Assembly: GCF_019112545.1 (NCBI RefSeq)
Contig: NW_025064961.1
Coordinates: forward strand, 1 to 64,000
Direction of reading: 5' to 3'
DNA from: Guyanagaster necrorhizus
Lineage: Eukaryota > Basidiomycota > Agaricomycetes > Agaricales > Physalacriaceae
DNA length: 64,000 nt
Shown here: piece after piece, positions 41,960 to 53,083 of the stretch
How positions within the stretch are numbered: position 1 is the first letter of the stretch
Layout of the letters: each line of letters starts with the position of its first letter
Notes under the pieces: model-generated
Database searches by the model: none
What the model saw: only the letters and a program-made list of their open reading frames with translations
What the model was told of the DNA's origin: nothing
Made by a program: the position numbers and the translations under genes

Positions 41960-43900
41960 GGAGTCAGTGGAGGATGGGCACAAATGTCAATCATCATTGG
42001 CAGCTTGGGAAATCTGCTCCACCACATGTAGAGCATCATGAGAAGAAGAAAGACTGTGAGTGGCCCAAAGATGGATGCAATGATGATTGGGGTCCACAAT
42101 ATTTCAGTGATCTGACATGAGACAAGCCAGTGGAACCTTGGAGGAATGTGCTGGTCAATGAATGCTGGGATGAGAGAACAGAAGGTTATTGTGAGATGGC
42201 TAGAGACTAAGACAGAGTCTGTGAGTTAGACTTTGGAGAAAAATGAGTCCAACTACTTGCCAGAAGTACACAAGTACCTGGTGAGAATTAGTGCATGCTA
42301 CCAATTATGCAAAAAGGTGACATACAGCAAGCTTATGGGAATGGAGGACATGCCTGAATTGCCAATGGTCCTGCAATGGAATTCAGACTTGTTGACATGA
42401 ACTGTGAGGCAGTTTTTACCTAGAGGACCACAGGATCCTGATTTTATGAGCATAGAACTTGGCAGGTAGGAAGTACCCATACCTTGATCTAAGAATCTGG
42501 AGCAAGTCAGGGAATGTGATCCAGGAATAGAAGGTGACTCACACAGATAGAATCTCTGCACTATCATATGAGTGAACCCCCTTGACTCTGGTACTATCTT
42601 CATGAATTATCAATGGCTGTCTTCATCAGTCTTGTCTGCCTGCAGGTATACCAGAAAAGCCTCACACTTTCAGAGCCACAGCTGCAAGTCATAGTATTAT
42701 TAGTTTACAGCCAAAACCAAGTTTGCATCCCATTTACTTATTTTCTAAGTGAATGATGAATGCCATGGTAGTAGGGAAAAGGAACAAAAAGAGCATCCAG
42801 CACTGTAGATGAAACAACATGAGAGTAGGTGGTGAGAAGAACTGGAGTATATCTCAATATAATTGATGTCTCCAGGTGTTCTATAGATATGTTCTATGCA
42901 GCTTGTCATAATGGAGGTCCACTATTGTACATATTGACAATGGGTGGGATCAGGCTTCTTAGAGACCAATAATGAATTAGAGTTCAAGAGAAGAAATTAA
43001 GGCTGCTCTCACCAAGCTGCTATTATGAACCATGCACACCTGGTGCAAGATCTTTCTACCAGCCTCCAGGATTGTCATCATGATGGCAGCATGAGTACAT
43101 GCCAAAGAAGTGGCATCCTTCAATGGTAACCATCAGACACTGCCATGGAAACATTCCAGCTGCCACTGCACACACAAAATCATGATGAAAGGTGATCTCA
43201 AGCTTTCTTTCATGTGGGTACCAGGCACTGTACCTAGATATTATGACTCATTCCAATCCTCCAGCACTCCTTAACTCATTGACTGATGAAGCACTTTTGG
43301 GGACCATGATGTGTACTATCACATTACCCAACATTAGACAGGTGTTGTACCAAATGAACTCAAATGCCACCTCACCAATCTGGAATGAGGCCAAAAGTGA
43401 CCGGATCTCGATGCATAACCTGACACTGCATGTGACCAAAGTATCATAGTAGCTGACTGGTAGGAAAACTGATACCAAGTTCATTAGCCCTCTTTGCATA
43501 GTTCAAGTGATGCAGCATCTGCAATGGTGGTGAATGACAGTGAAACCATCAAAGGCAGATAACAGGTGGTCTCAACTCTTGTTTCCTGCTATTCATGTTG
43601 ACTCTCTAAAAAAGATGAAGGTAAGAAAATATCAGCAATAGGGATGCATACCAATATTGTTGAAGATCCAGGCTCCCATGTCTGATTAATGCTGCATGAG
43701 TAGCACTAACCATGGTGGGGTTCTGAATCCCGATGAAGGTAGGAGAATATATCCCAGCCCTAAATTGGCCATCCAAGTACTCATAAAGGAAACCAGGCTG
43801 GCAAGAGTTACTGTTGGTTGACTGAAGATCTGCAGAAAGGATGAGTAAATTCCTGAACAGTAGTACTAGAAGATGCTGCACACACAGAAATACCTGGGTA
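41960..43900 (-). pseudogene. 5' part of the membrane-protein gene interrupted by e1
   Basis: The last exon before e1 (minus, from about 42164 to 41960) reads DQHIPPRFHWLVSCQ, then a hydrophobic run IIIASIFGPLTVFLLLMMLY and WWSRFPKLPMMIDICAHPP. A canonical acceptor CCCAG precedes it. Further upstream exon-like pieces include FHCRTIGNSGMSSIPISLLY (about 42.33 kb), FQIGEVAFEFIWYN (about 43.35 kb) and EYLDGQFRAGIYSPTFIGIQ (about 43.75 kb). They suggest a large protein with an extracytoplasmic part and at least one membrane span. I do not recognise the family, and intermediate exons are not resolved. The sequence is CpG-poor, like the transposons. Confidence 0.5.
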
Positions 43901-44700
43901 TTTCATCTTCAAGACTTCAAGCTTTGCTGAAGGCACTGCTCCTTATATGTTGCAAAAAGGCCTTCCACACTCAAGTCAAGCATAAGTAAATATTAAGCAG
44001 TCAGACAAATCTGAGTAAACATATGCTGTGATACATGTCTGAGTGCAGTTTCTGTTATGCAGCCAAAATTTGGGAACTGTATGCTTGACTCAGCATCTGT
44101 GCACCTATTGACTTGGAGTCTGAGAAAGTGATCTCTTGCCTTTGATATCAAAGTCCAACTGTACATCATAAGTATTATCTCAGGCTACTTCATGATTCAA
44201 GGTGGAACTCAAAAAAAATCCGTGCTTTTCATACCCTCATTATAACTGTTTCTGATAATCCTATTCCAGAGGTATGAACAATATTGACAGTCAGAACTCA
44301 CATTTCAACATTTACTTTGAGATATCAAGAACTCAGCTGTGTTCCCATTCATAGCTGATCATTTCATGCTTGTTCTCGATACCAGTGATTCTCTATAAAT
44401 GCCCCAGAGCTTTCTCTACCTTGCCAATGTCATCGCACGTCCCAGGTCTGTTACCTCCCCAGGGAGTACTCACAGATTTCAATTTTACTGAAGATTTATC
44501 ATTGCAGGAACTTCAAGATGGTTTGCATGTGGTTCTGATCATAAGGCTCTCTAATGATGGTTTTCATGCTCAGTACAATTAGTCATGAACATTGGTCATC
44601 AGAGGTATCTGGAAATGATGAGAAAGCATAAATGGATAACTACACATAATATGCTCCAAGAAGTGTTATAAAGACCCCTGTGCAACAATGTGACTTGACA
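43901..44700. other. CpG-poor upstream flank of the interrupted gene
   Basis: Likely further 5' exons or promoter of the interrupted gene; a TATA-like TTTATAAC occurs on the minus strand near 44.67 kb. I could not fix a start codon. CpG frequency rises abruptly at about 44.70 kb. Confidence 0.3.
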
Positions 44701-46905
44701 AGATAGGCGAGCCGAGTCGACCAAAGGCTCAAATGCAGTCCTAATTTGGGTTTGAATGCCCACGCGGTGCTGATATTTCAGACTCCGCTAAAATCTGTTG
44801 CAGTGGCGTGGGTGTAAACCTCTTTTTCTATTGCTCACCATGGATACGCAGGAGGAGAGCTCTACTGGCTTGCTGTTAGTAACTACTTTACCCTTCGCGG
44901 TATGCGTATACCAAAATCTACTCTCATGAGCCACCTGCTCATCGACATGTGGGTTGAGCGTCACGCCAACCGTTTTTGTTCTTTGGCAATTGACGCCTAT
45001 TTCTTTGCGTGAATGTTGCATCGTATGTGCTTTTCTTGTTCTCATGACAGTCCAACTGACCAGGCTTAGCATATTGCTGTATTGTACGTCCCCGATCTTA
45101 GGAATTCTCCATGCCAACGGCTCATTTCTTGTAGAATCCTCGATATAATTCACTCCATGTTCATTCTCGTTTATATATCGCATTCTCTTAGATACCCTGA
45201 GGATATGGCCGATCATATCCATTGGTGAGTAGTGCTCTCGTTTAATGAATGACCGAGATTCACAAGTTTCAAGGTCCATTGCGGCAAGCGCCTTTCCTTT
45301 GTAACTATTGTACTTTTGCTCACTTGGTCTTTGAAGCTAATCGATGTGGTTACGGTACACCATCTATCCTGTATACTACCGTAATGCTCTTACGATCCAT
45401 ACCAGGTGATTCAACCCTTTATCATGCAATGGTGAGTCATGTTCCAGCCTCACTCAGCACCGGGTCAACAGGAAACTCAGTCAATCTCAAAGCCTTTCCG
45501 TAGAGGAGATATATAAACGTTTGTCCATCTCGCAAATTCCTCGGCCTTTTATCAATCAATACCGCAGTTAGCAACCGAAGTTGGGTTATAATCGCTCCTA
45601 TCGTGCGTGTTTCATTCTGTAGTAGTGTATGTGTCTAAACGTTTTCTCTTAGCTGGGTCTGTCCTTCATGCAGTTAGGTGAGCGGCACAGATTTCTACGA
45701 CGGTAACCATTCATTACGTTCAGTTGCTTCATCTGGTGCATATCTGTTCCTGACGGGGTTTGATATCCTTAATCGAATATGCAGTGTCTATCTTTGAGAT
45801 GTTGGTGCTTGTGGTTTCCCATTTATGTTCCTGGGACTGAGTCTTTGCGACAGGTTCCGGCTTCAGAAATTTTCTGCTTTACATCAGAATTACCCGAGTG
45901 TATGTTTGTATCACCCTCGCCATGTGACCCCAATGCTGAGACCTAACATGAATCATAGTGGATCTTCATGGCCAGCCTCTCCCTATCCACGGTATTTGAC
46001 ATCCTTACTGCGGTTTGGTTATTCTTCTGTTTGTTCTCGTTGCAACGAGAGATCGAATTGCCATTCGGGTTCGTGCGCCACTTTCTGGTTACATGGATAC
46101 TATGTCTTCAGGTTCATTACCTCTGTGGCAAAACACACACTTACTAGGCTTGTTTATAAGGTACGGTGCTTTATCGCTTTCTACGAATCAGTCATGTACT
46201 CTCCTTGTAGTGTAATACCCACCATTGCATTCATTGTCGTGAGGCCTCAATATGTTTATTATTCTGTCCTCACCTTGGCAGTGGGTTGTCTATCCAACGG
46301 AACCGATGTTATTCTTCGGGATATACTTCTTCATCGAGAAAAGTAAGGTCCCGACCTGTTTCTGCCGCACTCACTCACTTGGTCGATTTTATCAGTATAT
46401 ACGAACTTCTTCCTTCCCATCCATGACTTGCGCTGGGGAATGTGGGAATACCGTGAGATCGACGAAACATGTCGTGATCTTCTCATTCAGTTATCGCATC
46501 AGCTAAGATCCCTAGGTGGAGAGGTAGGAAGAGTTCGACGTAGAATCATACATCTGGAGCTGATTTTTGTAGTTCATGTACTATCCCAAGGAAAATATAC
46601 GACAGGTGTGTGTATTGAGGTCACGTCTATGAGAAATGTGCTGATCGGCCTTCCTAGCTTGAGGTGATCATCGAGGAAACGGTTGACTATGGAGAGCATG
46701 TTCGTAGTGTCCGGAAAGAATACTATTCGCCGTACTCGAGACCACCCTGCTCAAAGAGTCTAACTCGAGGAGTATTGATAAATCCAAGTTTGAATTTGCC
46801 GCCGGCTTCGGTCCCTTCATTTCTTCTGTTCTCGGACGCCCATTTACTATCCTAACTTTGAACTTCCTTGTCATCTTTAGCTATCAGTCTTTTTTCTAGG
46901 GCTTC
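44701..46905 (+). other. Region of exon-like hydrophobic frames, gene not resolved
   Basis: Several plus-strand pieces look coding but could not be joined. One is a hydrophobic FVTIVLLLTWSLKLIDVV (about 45.30 kb). A 59-residue frame at 45968-46147 has STVFDILTAVWLFFCLFSL and ELPFGFVRHFLVTWILCLQ. A third carries FIVVRPQYVYYSVLTLAVGC (46.2-46.35 kb). A C-terminal-looking frame at about 46720-46905 has FEFAAGFGPFISSVLG and ends in a stop. The set suggests one or more multi-pass membrane genes, intact or decayed. A minus-strand open frame at 44788-45279 overlaps and has no known motif. Confidence 0.3.
46205..46352 (+). repeat. Exon-like repeat, copy 1
   Basis: About 150 bp closely similar to 51037-51186, with shared stretches such as TTTATTATTCTGTC and GGCAGTGGGTTGTCTATCCA. 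Both read PQYVYYSV(L/V)TLAVGCLSNG in the same frame, so a coding exon was duplicated. Confidence 0.7.
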
Positions 46906-49080
46906 CGTTTATCTATTGTACTTAGTCCTTTTAGCTTGCAAGTTGTATTTAAGCATTGTATGCAGTCGTACGAATGGGCGGCCTCGCGTATCGTAATGGG
47001 GCGGCAGTTACGTCATCCTATATGTTCATCCATTTGATATCCACAAAGAGGTCGATTGTGCGACAGTGAAGTGATCTATAATCAACCATGTGAGATAACA
47101 GGACCAATAAATACATATAAGGTAATGTTTCCTGAAGAGATCCCTTCTCGTCTCTGCCATTCAATTTTGGACTTTGAGAATGTCAACACAACTGTCTATC
47201 TGTAGAAAGAAGATCATCATTGATGTGCCAGGCAACCATACCAGATAGAAAAGAGGCTATATTTATTGCTTTTACCCAGTTAGCTACTCTGTATCCACCC
47301 TAGTAAGATGAACTAAGCAATTGATTACCTGGAAAGCATGTAGTCCCCTTGAGTGTGGCATCTCTAGGTCTAGCAGAAACCAGGGCATTCATAGGCCTCC
47401 CTGTGTGATATGCAAGGTTTCCAGGGCTGGAAAGAGGACCCACATGATTGGCATGATGGCAAGGACCAGGCTCCAGCCCAATTGACCAACCCAGTAGCTG
47501 TGCATGAGCTCATATCTGTCAGGGAATGAGTTTAGCCTCCTAGGCTGCATCAGCAAGTATGTTAGTCAGTGGTCATTTATATTAGTCAGCCATGGGTAGC
47601 TAGGAAGTATAGATACCAGGTCATGTATAGAGGGAAGACAGATTTCTGACCTCCCCTGAAATGCTACCAAGTGAACAGTAAGGGTTGTGTTAAGAGCTTC
47701 AAGTCATAGACTCAACTTGAATAGTATTGTGGTGACCAGGTCACTTTGTCTTGTGCAAGAACCCCAGAAAGGAACCAAAAGTTTGTGTCAGACAGTCAGA
47801 ACAGACCTGAGACAGTTCAGAACAGCCAGTGTTTGTGTATAAGTCACAACCAGGTGCATCATATCAGTCCAGAAACTGCATCAGGCAGACCATTTGAGAT
47901 AGATTTTGTTGTGTTCAGTGACACAGACAATTTTGTCCCAGTAAACTGCAATATATATCCTTGAATTACATTCTATTGCACTCTATCAACATTACATTAT
48001 CTATATACTGAGAATCCAGGTGTCACCATTCCTCCCTCAAACCACATTGTGACTTGGTGTTGGTGATTTGGTGGTGTGCATCTCACACATTGTTGATCCA
48101 TTTTAGTGCTACTTCTCAGCATTTCATTGTGCAAACACTTAATGTACAGATCAGAGTATTGTTTATTGACAGGATACAGTGCTGTCCAGCATGACTCAGT
48201 TAGTAACAGATCTCAATATATAACAGAAGGCTCAGGGTAGGTGGCAGGAATGACTATGACCAAAGTGTCTGGGCCTTGCCAATGCCACAATGGTTCCTCA
48301 AGAACATCAATGGTGCAGCCTCTCTGCCATGCAATGTCTCCAATAGCCATCAATGCACAGTACAATGGTAGGTAAATGTCCTGTCAATGGGACATGGGAA
48401 TGATGATTAGCCAGTGGGCCCTAGTGAAGCTTCTTGTACTGTTGGACCAGTGAGTGAAGAACTTTCAATATCTAGCACGAGAAACTCAGGCAATTTCCAC
48501 AAACAGATTGAAGAATGCTAGGCCAGAAATGAGCCAACAGGGCAGCGACAGGGAAAGCCACAAAAATGACCCTGAGCAGCCCCTCCCCCCCCACTGCTGA
48601 TTCTAAACCAGGGAAATTTTTTCTTGATTTTGACAAGATCTTTAAGATCTGAAAAGTGTATGGCAAGTGCACAGCTGATGCGCATCGGGCACGCGGGTGG
48701 GAAGTGTCACTGATGACACCACAGCCAACTGGATCCATGCGTGCAGGTGAGACTTCCCGGAAATAAATCATTTCTCATTTCAGAGACTCCGAATTGGAGA
48801 GAACTTCGCATGGCCGCAACAGTTTCTAAGTCAATGTGACTCATGAATATTTGTGGTATGCATAACAAACAGAGTACAGAGAAATTGTTACTTGTATAAC
48901 TTCCTGCTTAAGTGCAGAGAATTCAACACCTAGCAGTACGGTGTCTAAAGTGGCGAATGGGTATATATATGTAAGGGACAGATAGTCAATGGATTGTAAC
49001 AGACAGCGATGAGACGAAGAGAATGTTGACTTCTTAGCTTTGTGGATGAGGAAAAATGTGCAACACGAGAGACCATTGGC
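46906..49080. other. Intergenic, with a CpG-poor island at about 47.13-48.67 kb
   Basis: The island's composition matches the transposon array and it switches back near GCGCATCGGGCACGCGG at about 48.68 kb. I see no LTR ends, RT or integrase motif in it. A minus-strand frame at 48472-48771 straddles the right border and is unrecognised. It may be an old decayed repeat or a methylated gene remnant. Confidence 0.35.
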
Positions 49081-50448
49081 TCAATGGAAGTTATCAATAT
49101 GCTTTTCCAGATACTCTTTCCTGCTGAATGACTTGTTGCAGCCTTCGTATGGACATGTATAACCTAGGGAACTGTGAGCACTGGAGCCGAAGAGAGAAAA
49201 GGTCGAGCGCACGACGCCTCTTGCCCAAATGCACACTCTTGATATGTTCCTTCACACTGCCTTTGTAATAGAAGGACTTACCGCATCCTTCGTATGTGCA
49301 AGGGTACGTCCTCTCGTCATTGTTGGGATCGCCTGCCATCTCCACGCCGAACGGAACCGAAGGAAGCACCGTGTGAGATTCTGCTTCAGCCTGATCGTCT
49401 TGACGGAACTCAGGAGGAACAGGAGCTTCCCTTCTGCGACTTTTCTTACTGCCATCCGCAACGAACTGCAGCTCGTCGCCTCCGCCGTCCTTCTCGCCAA
49501 AGTTCTTCATCTCCCGGGTCGACCGAGTTCTCTTTTTGGGGGTCGAGGGTCCTGGACTAGGGCGGTAGATCGTATCAGAATCCAATTCGTCGTCTTCGTG
49601 ATAGGAGAATTCGTATCCCGACCGTGGTGAATCGCCCAAAGACATCGTGTACGAGTTAGAAGCTGAGGACGCCTGCAAGTCAGACTGTAGCCATTTACGC
49701 TTGTTCCTGGATGGCGAGAGGTCCTGACGAGCGGGCTGTTCTTTCGCCTCAGTAGAAAGCGATGGGTCAGGAAGATGCTCCGGACAGGATGAAGGACGTG
49801 TGCGATCTGATACATCGACGAAAATAGGCGTTACTGAGAGTTGCCGACCGGAGTCCGGCTCCAGTGAGGTGGATGCTCTCGCGGGAGAATCCAAGGGAAG
49901 GTCCGAGAGAAATGGTGCAGTGGGACCATAAATGATAGGCGAGTCGGAGAATTGGTCTCCCGAAAGCGTCTGCGTGGAAGAAGGTGCACTCTGCATGGAA
50001 TCGAAGTCCGACGGGTGGTCGTTTGGATGGTTCTGAGAAAACGAAGGAACTGACGGTTGGGTTGGACTCTCTATCTCATCTGAATCCCCAGGCCTCGAAG
50101 ATGGGATGTCCTCCGAGTCCGTCTGCAGAGACTGGAAGTCATCACACAGGTAGTTGTCCATCTTCAGAACGGTGGTGGTGGTTACTGCTGGAGGCGACTC
50201 GAGGGAAGTTTCCGCCTTTTTAAACCAAAAATCCACGAAAAATAGGGGATCCTCCACCATGTCATATTTTTGGCGAAGATCTGGCTGATATTTCGTATGC
50301 AAATCCAGGAACATACCCTAAAAAGACCAATGCACACAAGAGGCACTTCCCGATTCCTTCTGTCTCTCGAGTCTCTGTGCTGGATGCTTGAAAAGGTTTT
50401 CAAGCATAGCAATGAAACCTTCTTGTACCAATAGTAAATCGACTTCAT
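49081..50448 (-). CDS. Two-finger C2H2 zinc-finger protein
   Basis: Predicted DNA-binding regulator of 404 residues in three exons: 50448-50419 (MKSIYYWYKK), 50317-49216 and 49163-49081, with introns of 101 and 52 nt. The second intron lies between the two fingers and was found because the unspliced frame loses finger 2. Finger 1 is CTYEGC with His-X4-His spacing (C-X4-C-X12-H-X4-H), and finger 2 is CPYEGC with the same spacing. They are joined by a short linker LGKRRY, and the protein ends IDNFH directly after finger 2. The middle is acidic and Ser/Pro-rich with basic KKRTRS and KKSRRR patches that could be nuclear signals. Exon 1 is only 10 codons and is the least certain part. The promoter would lie in 50449-50656. 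Confidence 0.75.
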
Positions 50449-50656
50449 GGCTTTTTCCCCCAGTGTCACTAGAGTCTCAAAAGTATAATAGAAACTTGTG
50501 CTCCATAAGGTTATGAGGTGGGAAGGAAGTAAGGACTGCTGTTGATATATGTGGATAGCACCTTGGGCTCACCACCCCATCTTCTTCTGATCACCTGGGA
50601 TTATTTGTCCAGCATATGATGAATTTGGTTGAGATACTGGCTGTATGCTGATGGGT

Positions 50657-51082
50657 TCATGTGCAGATTCTTGTTTGTATTTTGCCTGGGGAGGCCCACA
50701 CTTCCATCATTGCTACCAGTGTCATGCGATGCTGACAAGATTGAAGTCGCATCGATGTGATATGCCGTTCCATGGTCCGAAAGGGAACCAGTGAAGGTGT
50801 GATGACGTCCTCTAAATTCACTGACATTCTCTGTGACTTCGCAGTGGTGGGAGACATGAGCGCGGACGTTCCGCGGATGGAGCCAAAGTATGAGCTATGG
50901 CTTCCTAGGTCACTGGAACTCGAACGTGAGTGCAATGTCGGTCTGTTTGAGCTTTGAGGACTCCATGGAGATGAGTGGCTCATCATGTTGACTATGCCGC
51001 TGGAGTGGAATGAGGTAGGGTCGGAGATCTGTGTCATTGTTGAGCAACACCCACTGTTGCATTCATTGTCGTTAGTCCTCAA
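50657..51082 (-). other. Serine-rich open frame, possible gene fragment
   Basis: A 141-residue minus-strand frame containing SSPWSPQSSNRPTLHSRSSS and SYFGSIRGTSALMSPTTAK looks coding in its first two thirds. A second frame then looks better: FTGSLSDHGTAYHIDATSIL continuing to NPSAYSQYLNQIHHMLDK and a stop near 50.61 kb. This suggests a frameshift or an unseen intron. It is upstream of the C2H2 gene on the same strand and could be an independent small gene or a decayed one. Confidence 0.35.
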
Positions 51083-51186
51083 TATGTTTATTATTCTGTC
51101 GTCACCTTGGCAGTGGGTTGTCTATCCAACGGAACTCATGTTTTTCCGCTGGATATACTTCTCCATCAAGAAACATAAGATCCCAG
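51037..51186 (+). repeat. Exon-like repeat, copy 2
   Basis: Partner of 46205-46352. It reads FIVVSPQYVYYSVVTLAVGC and diverges more toward its 3' end. It sits alone, without the flanking hydrophobic frames of copy 1. Confidence 0.7.
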
Positions 51187-51389
51187 CTTGTTTCTAATAC
51201 ACCCACTCCATGGGTAAATTTGCTCTCGTTTTCATCATCTATTCATCTAAATATAACTTACAGTTCCATGGCTTATATACAAACTGAAAAATCGGATTTG
51301 ACTCCAGGATAGCTGCCATTCAGCCTGATTATTCCTATGCTCGTCCCGATGCGCGAATCATCGAGCGTCTACCAACCAGTGCTCTACAA

Positions 51390-51690
51390 ATGAACTTTGA
51401 GAGAAAGAGTCTTGAAGCTCCTATCGCTAAACCGCCCCGCCCTATATTAGAGCTCGACTCTTTTATCGACGTGACTACATCCCATCTTGACTACCTAACC
51501 AAAGATCACGACCAAGCCATAGAGAACAACGCCAATTCCAAGAATATTATTATCTCCCCATGTTGTCGAGTTCCTCGTGAAATGCTCACCGAGATATATA
51601 CTTGGCGTTGAAAGTTGTATGGTCAAGACGACCCCGCTTTGAATCCTCGCGGAGTAGCTGCGACGTTGATGCACGTTTCTAGGAAATAGA
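51390..51690 (+). pseudogene. F-box-like protein remnant
   Basis: An open frame from 51390 with an acidic helical N-terminal part leads to SPCCRVPREMLTEIYTW, which resembles the SPxRRLPPEIL(S/A)EIF start of F-box domains common in Agaricomycete proteins. A TGA follows at once, then DPALNPRGVAATLMHVSRK in the same frame, as in the VCRRWR part. The stop and the missing leucine-rich-repeat tail mark a pseudogene. F-box proteins are substrate adaptors of SCF ubiquitin ligases; this remnant would not work. Confidence 0.45.
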
Positions 51691-53083
51691 GGTCTGTCGC
51701 TATTGCTACCCAGAATATATGGCCTATATCTAGCAAGAAAATATCTGCAAGCATTTATATTCATCAACAGGAGCACGGCCAGTTGGGTTAAAACAATAAA
51801 TTGATACCGATGAAGTGCCAGTTCGAACTCTCTGTTTCCAAGGCATATAGAAATAGTCCCAGAAAATTCGTATAGTGGCTGTAAGAGAGAAGGACATCTC
51901 GGTCGCATAACATTGTGCGATCCTGTCTCGTGAACCGTTGATGACATTAAAATAAGAGACTATCAGTAGGCGTTACAGCTTCCAAGAGAAGATCAATTAA
52001 CATAATGGCCAATTAAATCAGCCAGGCCGTGCTCGTCATTTGATCGTCGAAGCCCTGACATATACGATATGGGAAGCGGGGCCACCCTCCTCCAAGTTGA
52101 GTTATGATTCTGTTTCATGTTGAATGTCAAAGTAAGCCATTTTGTGGACTATATTCGTGTTACTTCGGGACCTCTGTTCCCATGCGACGAGAGCGCTGAA
52201 TCAGGTTCGTTTAATGGAACGTCACAAGGCGGTCTATATTCGAAAGAGACCCAACGCCGCCGTCAAGGTCCCTGTGATGATTACAGGGCCATCGTTGCTT
52301 GTCGCCCCTCATGGTCCTATGCGGTCTATTCGGATAAGGCTTCTGATGAAAGGTCTGAGGGATACCTTCAGCCGGTCAAGGTGCTGCGAGGTCGTCATGA
52401 CTCCGAGAGGTATTTGAAGTTGTAAGTACGAGCTTCATGTTTGTTAATATTGCTGTGTCATCTCTCAAGCTGCAAAAGACTGAATTAATAGTACCTGTCA
52501 AGAGACATCCGAAAAGTCCGATGGAGGTGTCGACTGAACCTCTCGACAATCTGAATTCGACAAAGCAAGTTTGAGCAACGCGTAAGGTCACATCCCGTGA
52601 CCTGTGACATAACAACAGTGAAGCATGAAACCAATGTGCAACAGTGAAACTATGTAAACAGTGCCTTCCGTGATATTCAGGAAATATCCGGGCTCGCCAG
52701 AGTTCCAGCAAAGAAAGTCGGGAGTGCCTCCGAGGGATTGGGTACCGTTGGCCCTTGGGAACTTCGAGGCTTCCCCCGGATATGCAGGATGTGCTGGGAC
52801 AATGCCCAGTTTCTCAGCCAGACTCTTACCGGATACACAACTCCCATAGCAACTGTACGCGATGGGACATCCTTTACCCGGGTGAGGATGGAAGAGCATC
52901 AGTTGGCTACAGCGAGCGTTTTCTAGATGAAATCATCATCAGGGATCCTGTCTGTATGTATATTCCTTAGTCTTTACAAAGATAAAAATATTCAGTCTGG
53001 TCAGGTCCCCCAGCTAAAAAAAAAAACAGAAATCTGCACGCAAACTCCCGCCTGAAACATTCACTTCTCATTTCCGCACCATC
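51691..53083. other. No supportable gene
   Basis: Overlapping open frames on both strands at 52.59-52.93 kb and plus-strand frames at 52.12-52.42 kb have no motif I can name. No splice chain could be built. An A-rich run occurs at about 53.02 kb. Confidence 0.35.

Noticed and set aside
44788..45279. 163-codon minus-strand frame as a gene
   Set aside because: No recognisable domain, and it lies over plus-strand exon-like pieces; not enough to choose.
52588..52930. Cerato-platanin-like secreted protein
   Set aside because: A few residues (CWNSG, GFPRI) recall the family, but the cysteines and order do not fit on either strand and no signal peptide is present.
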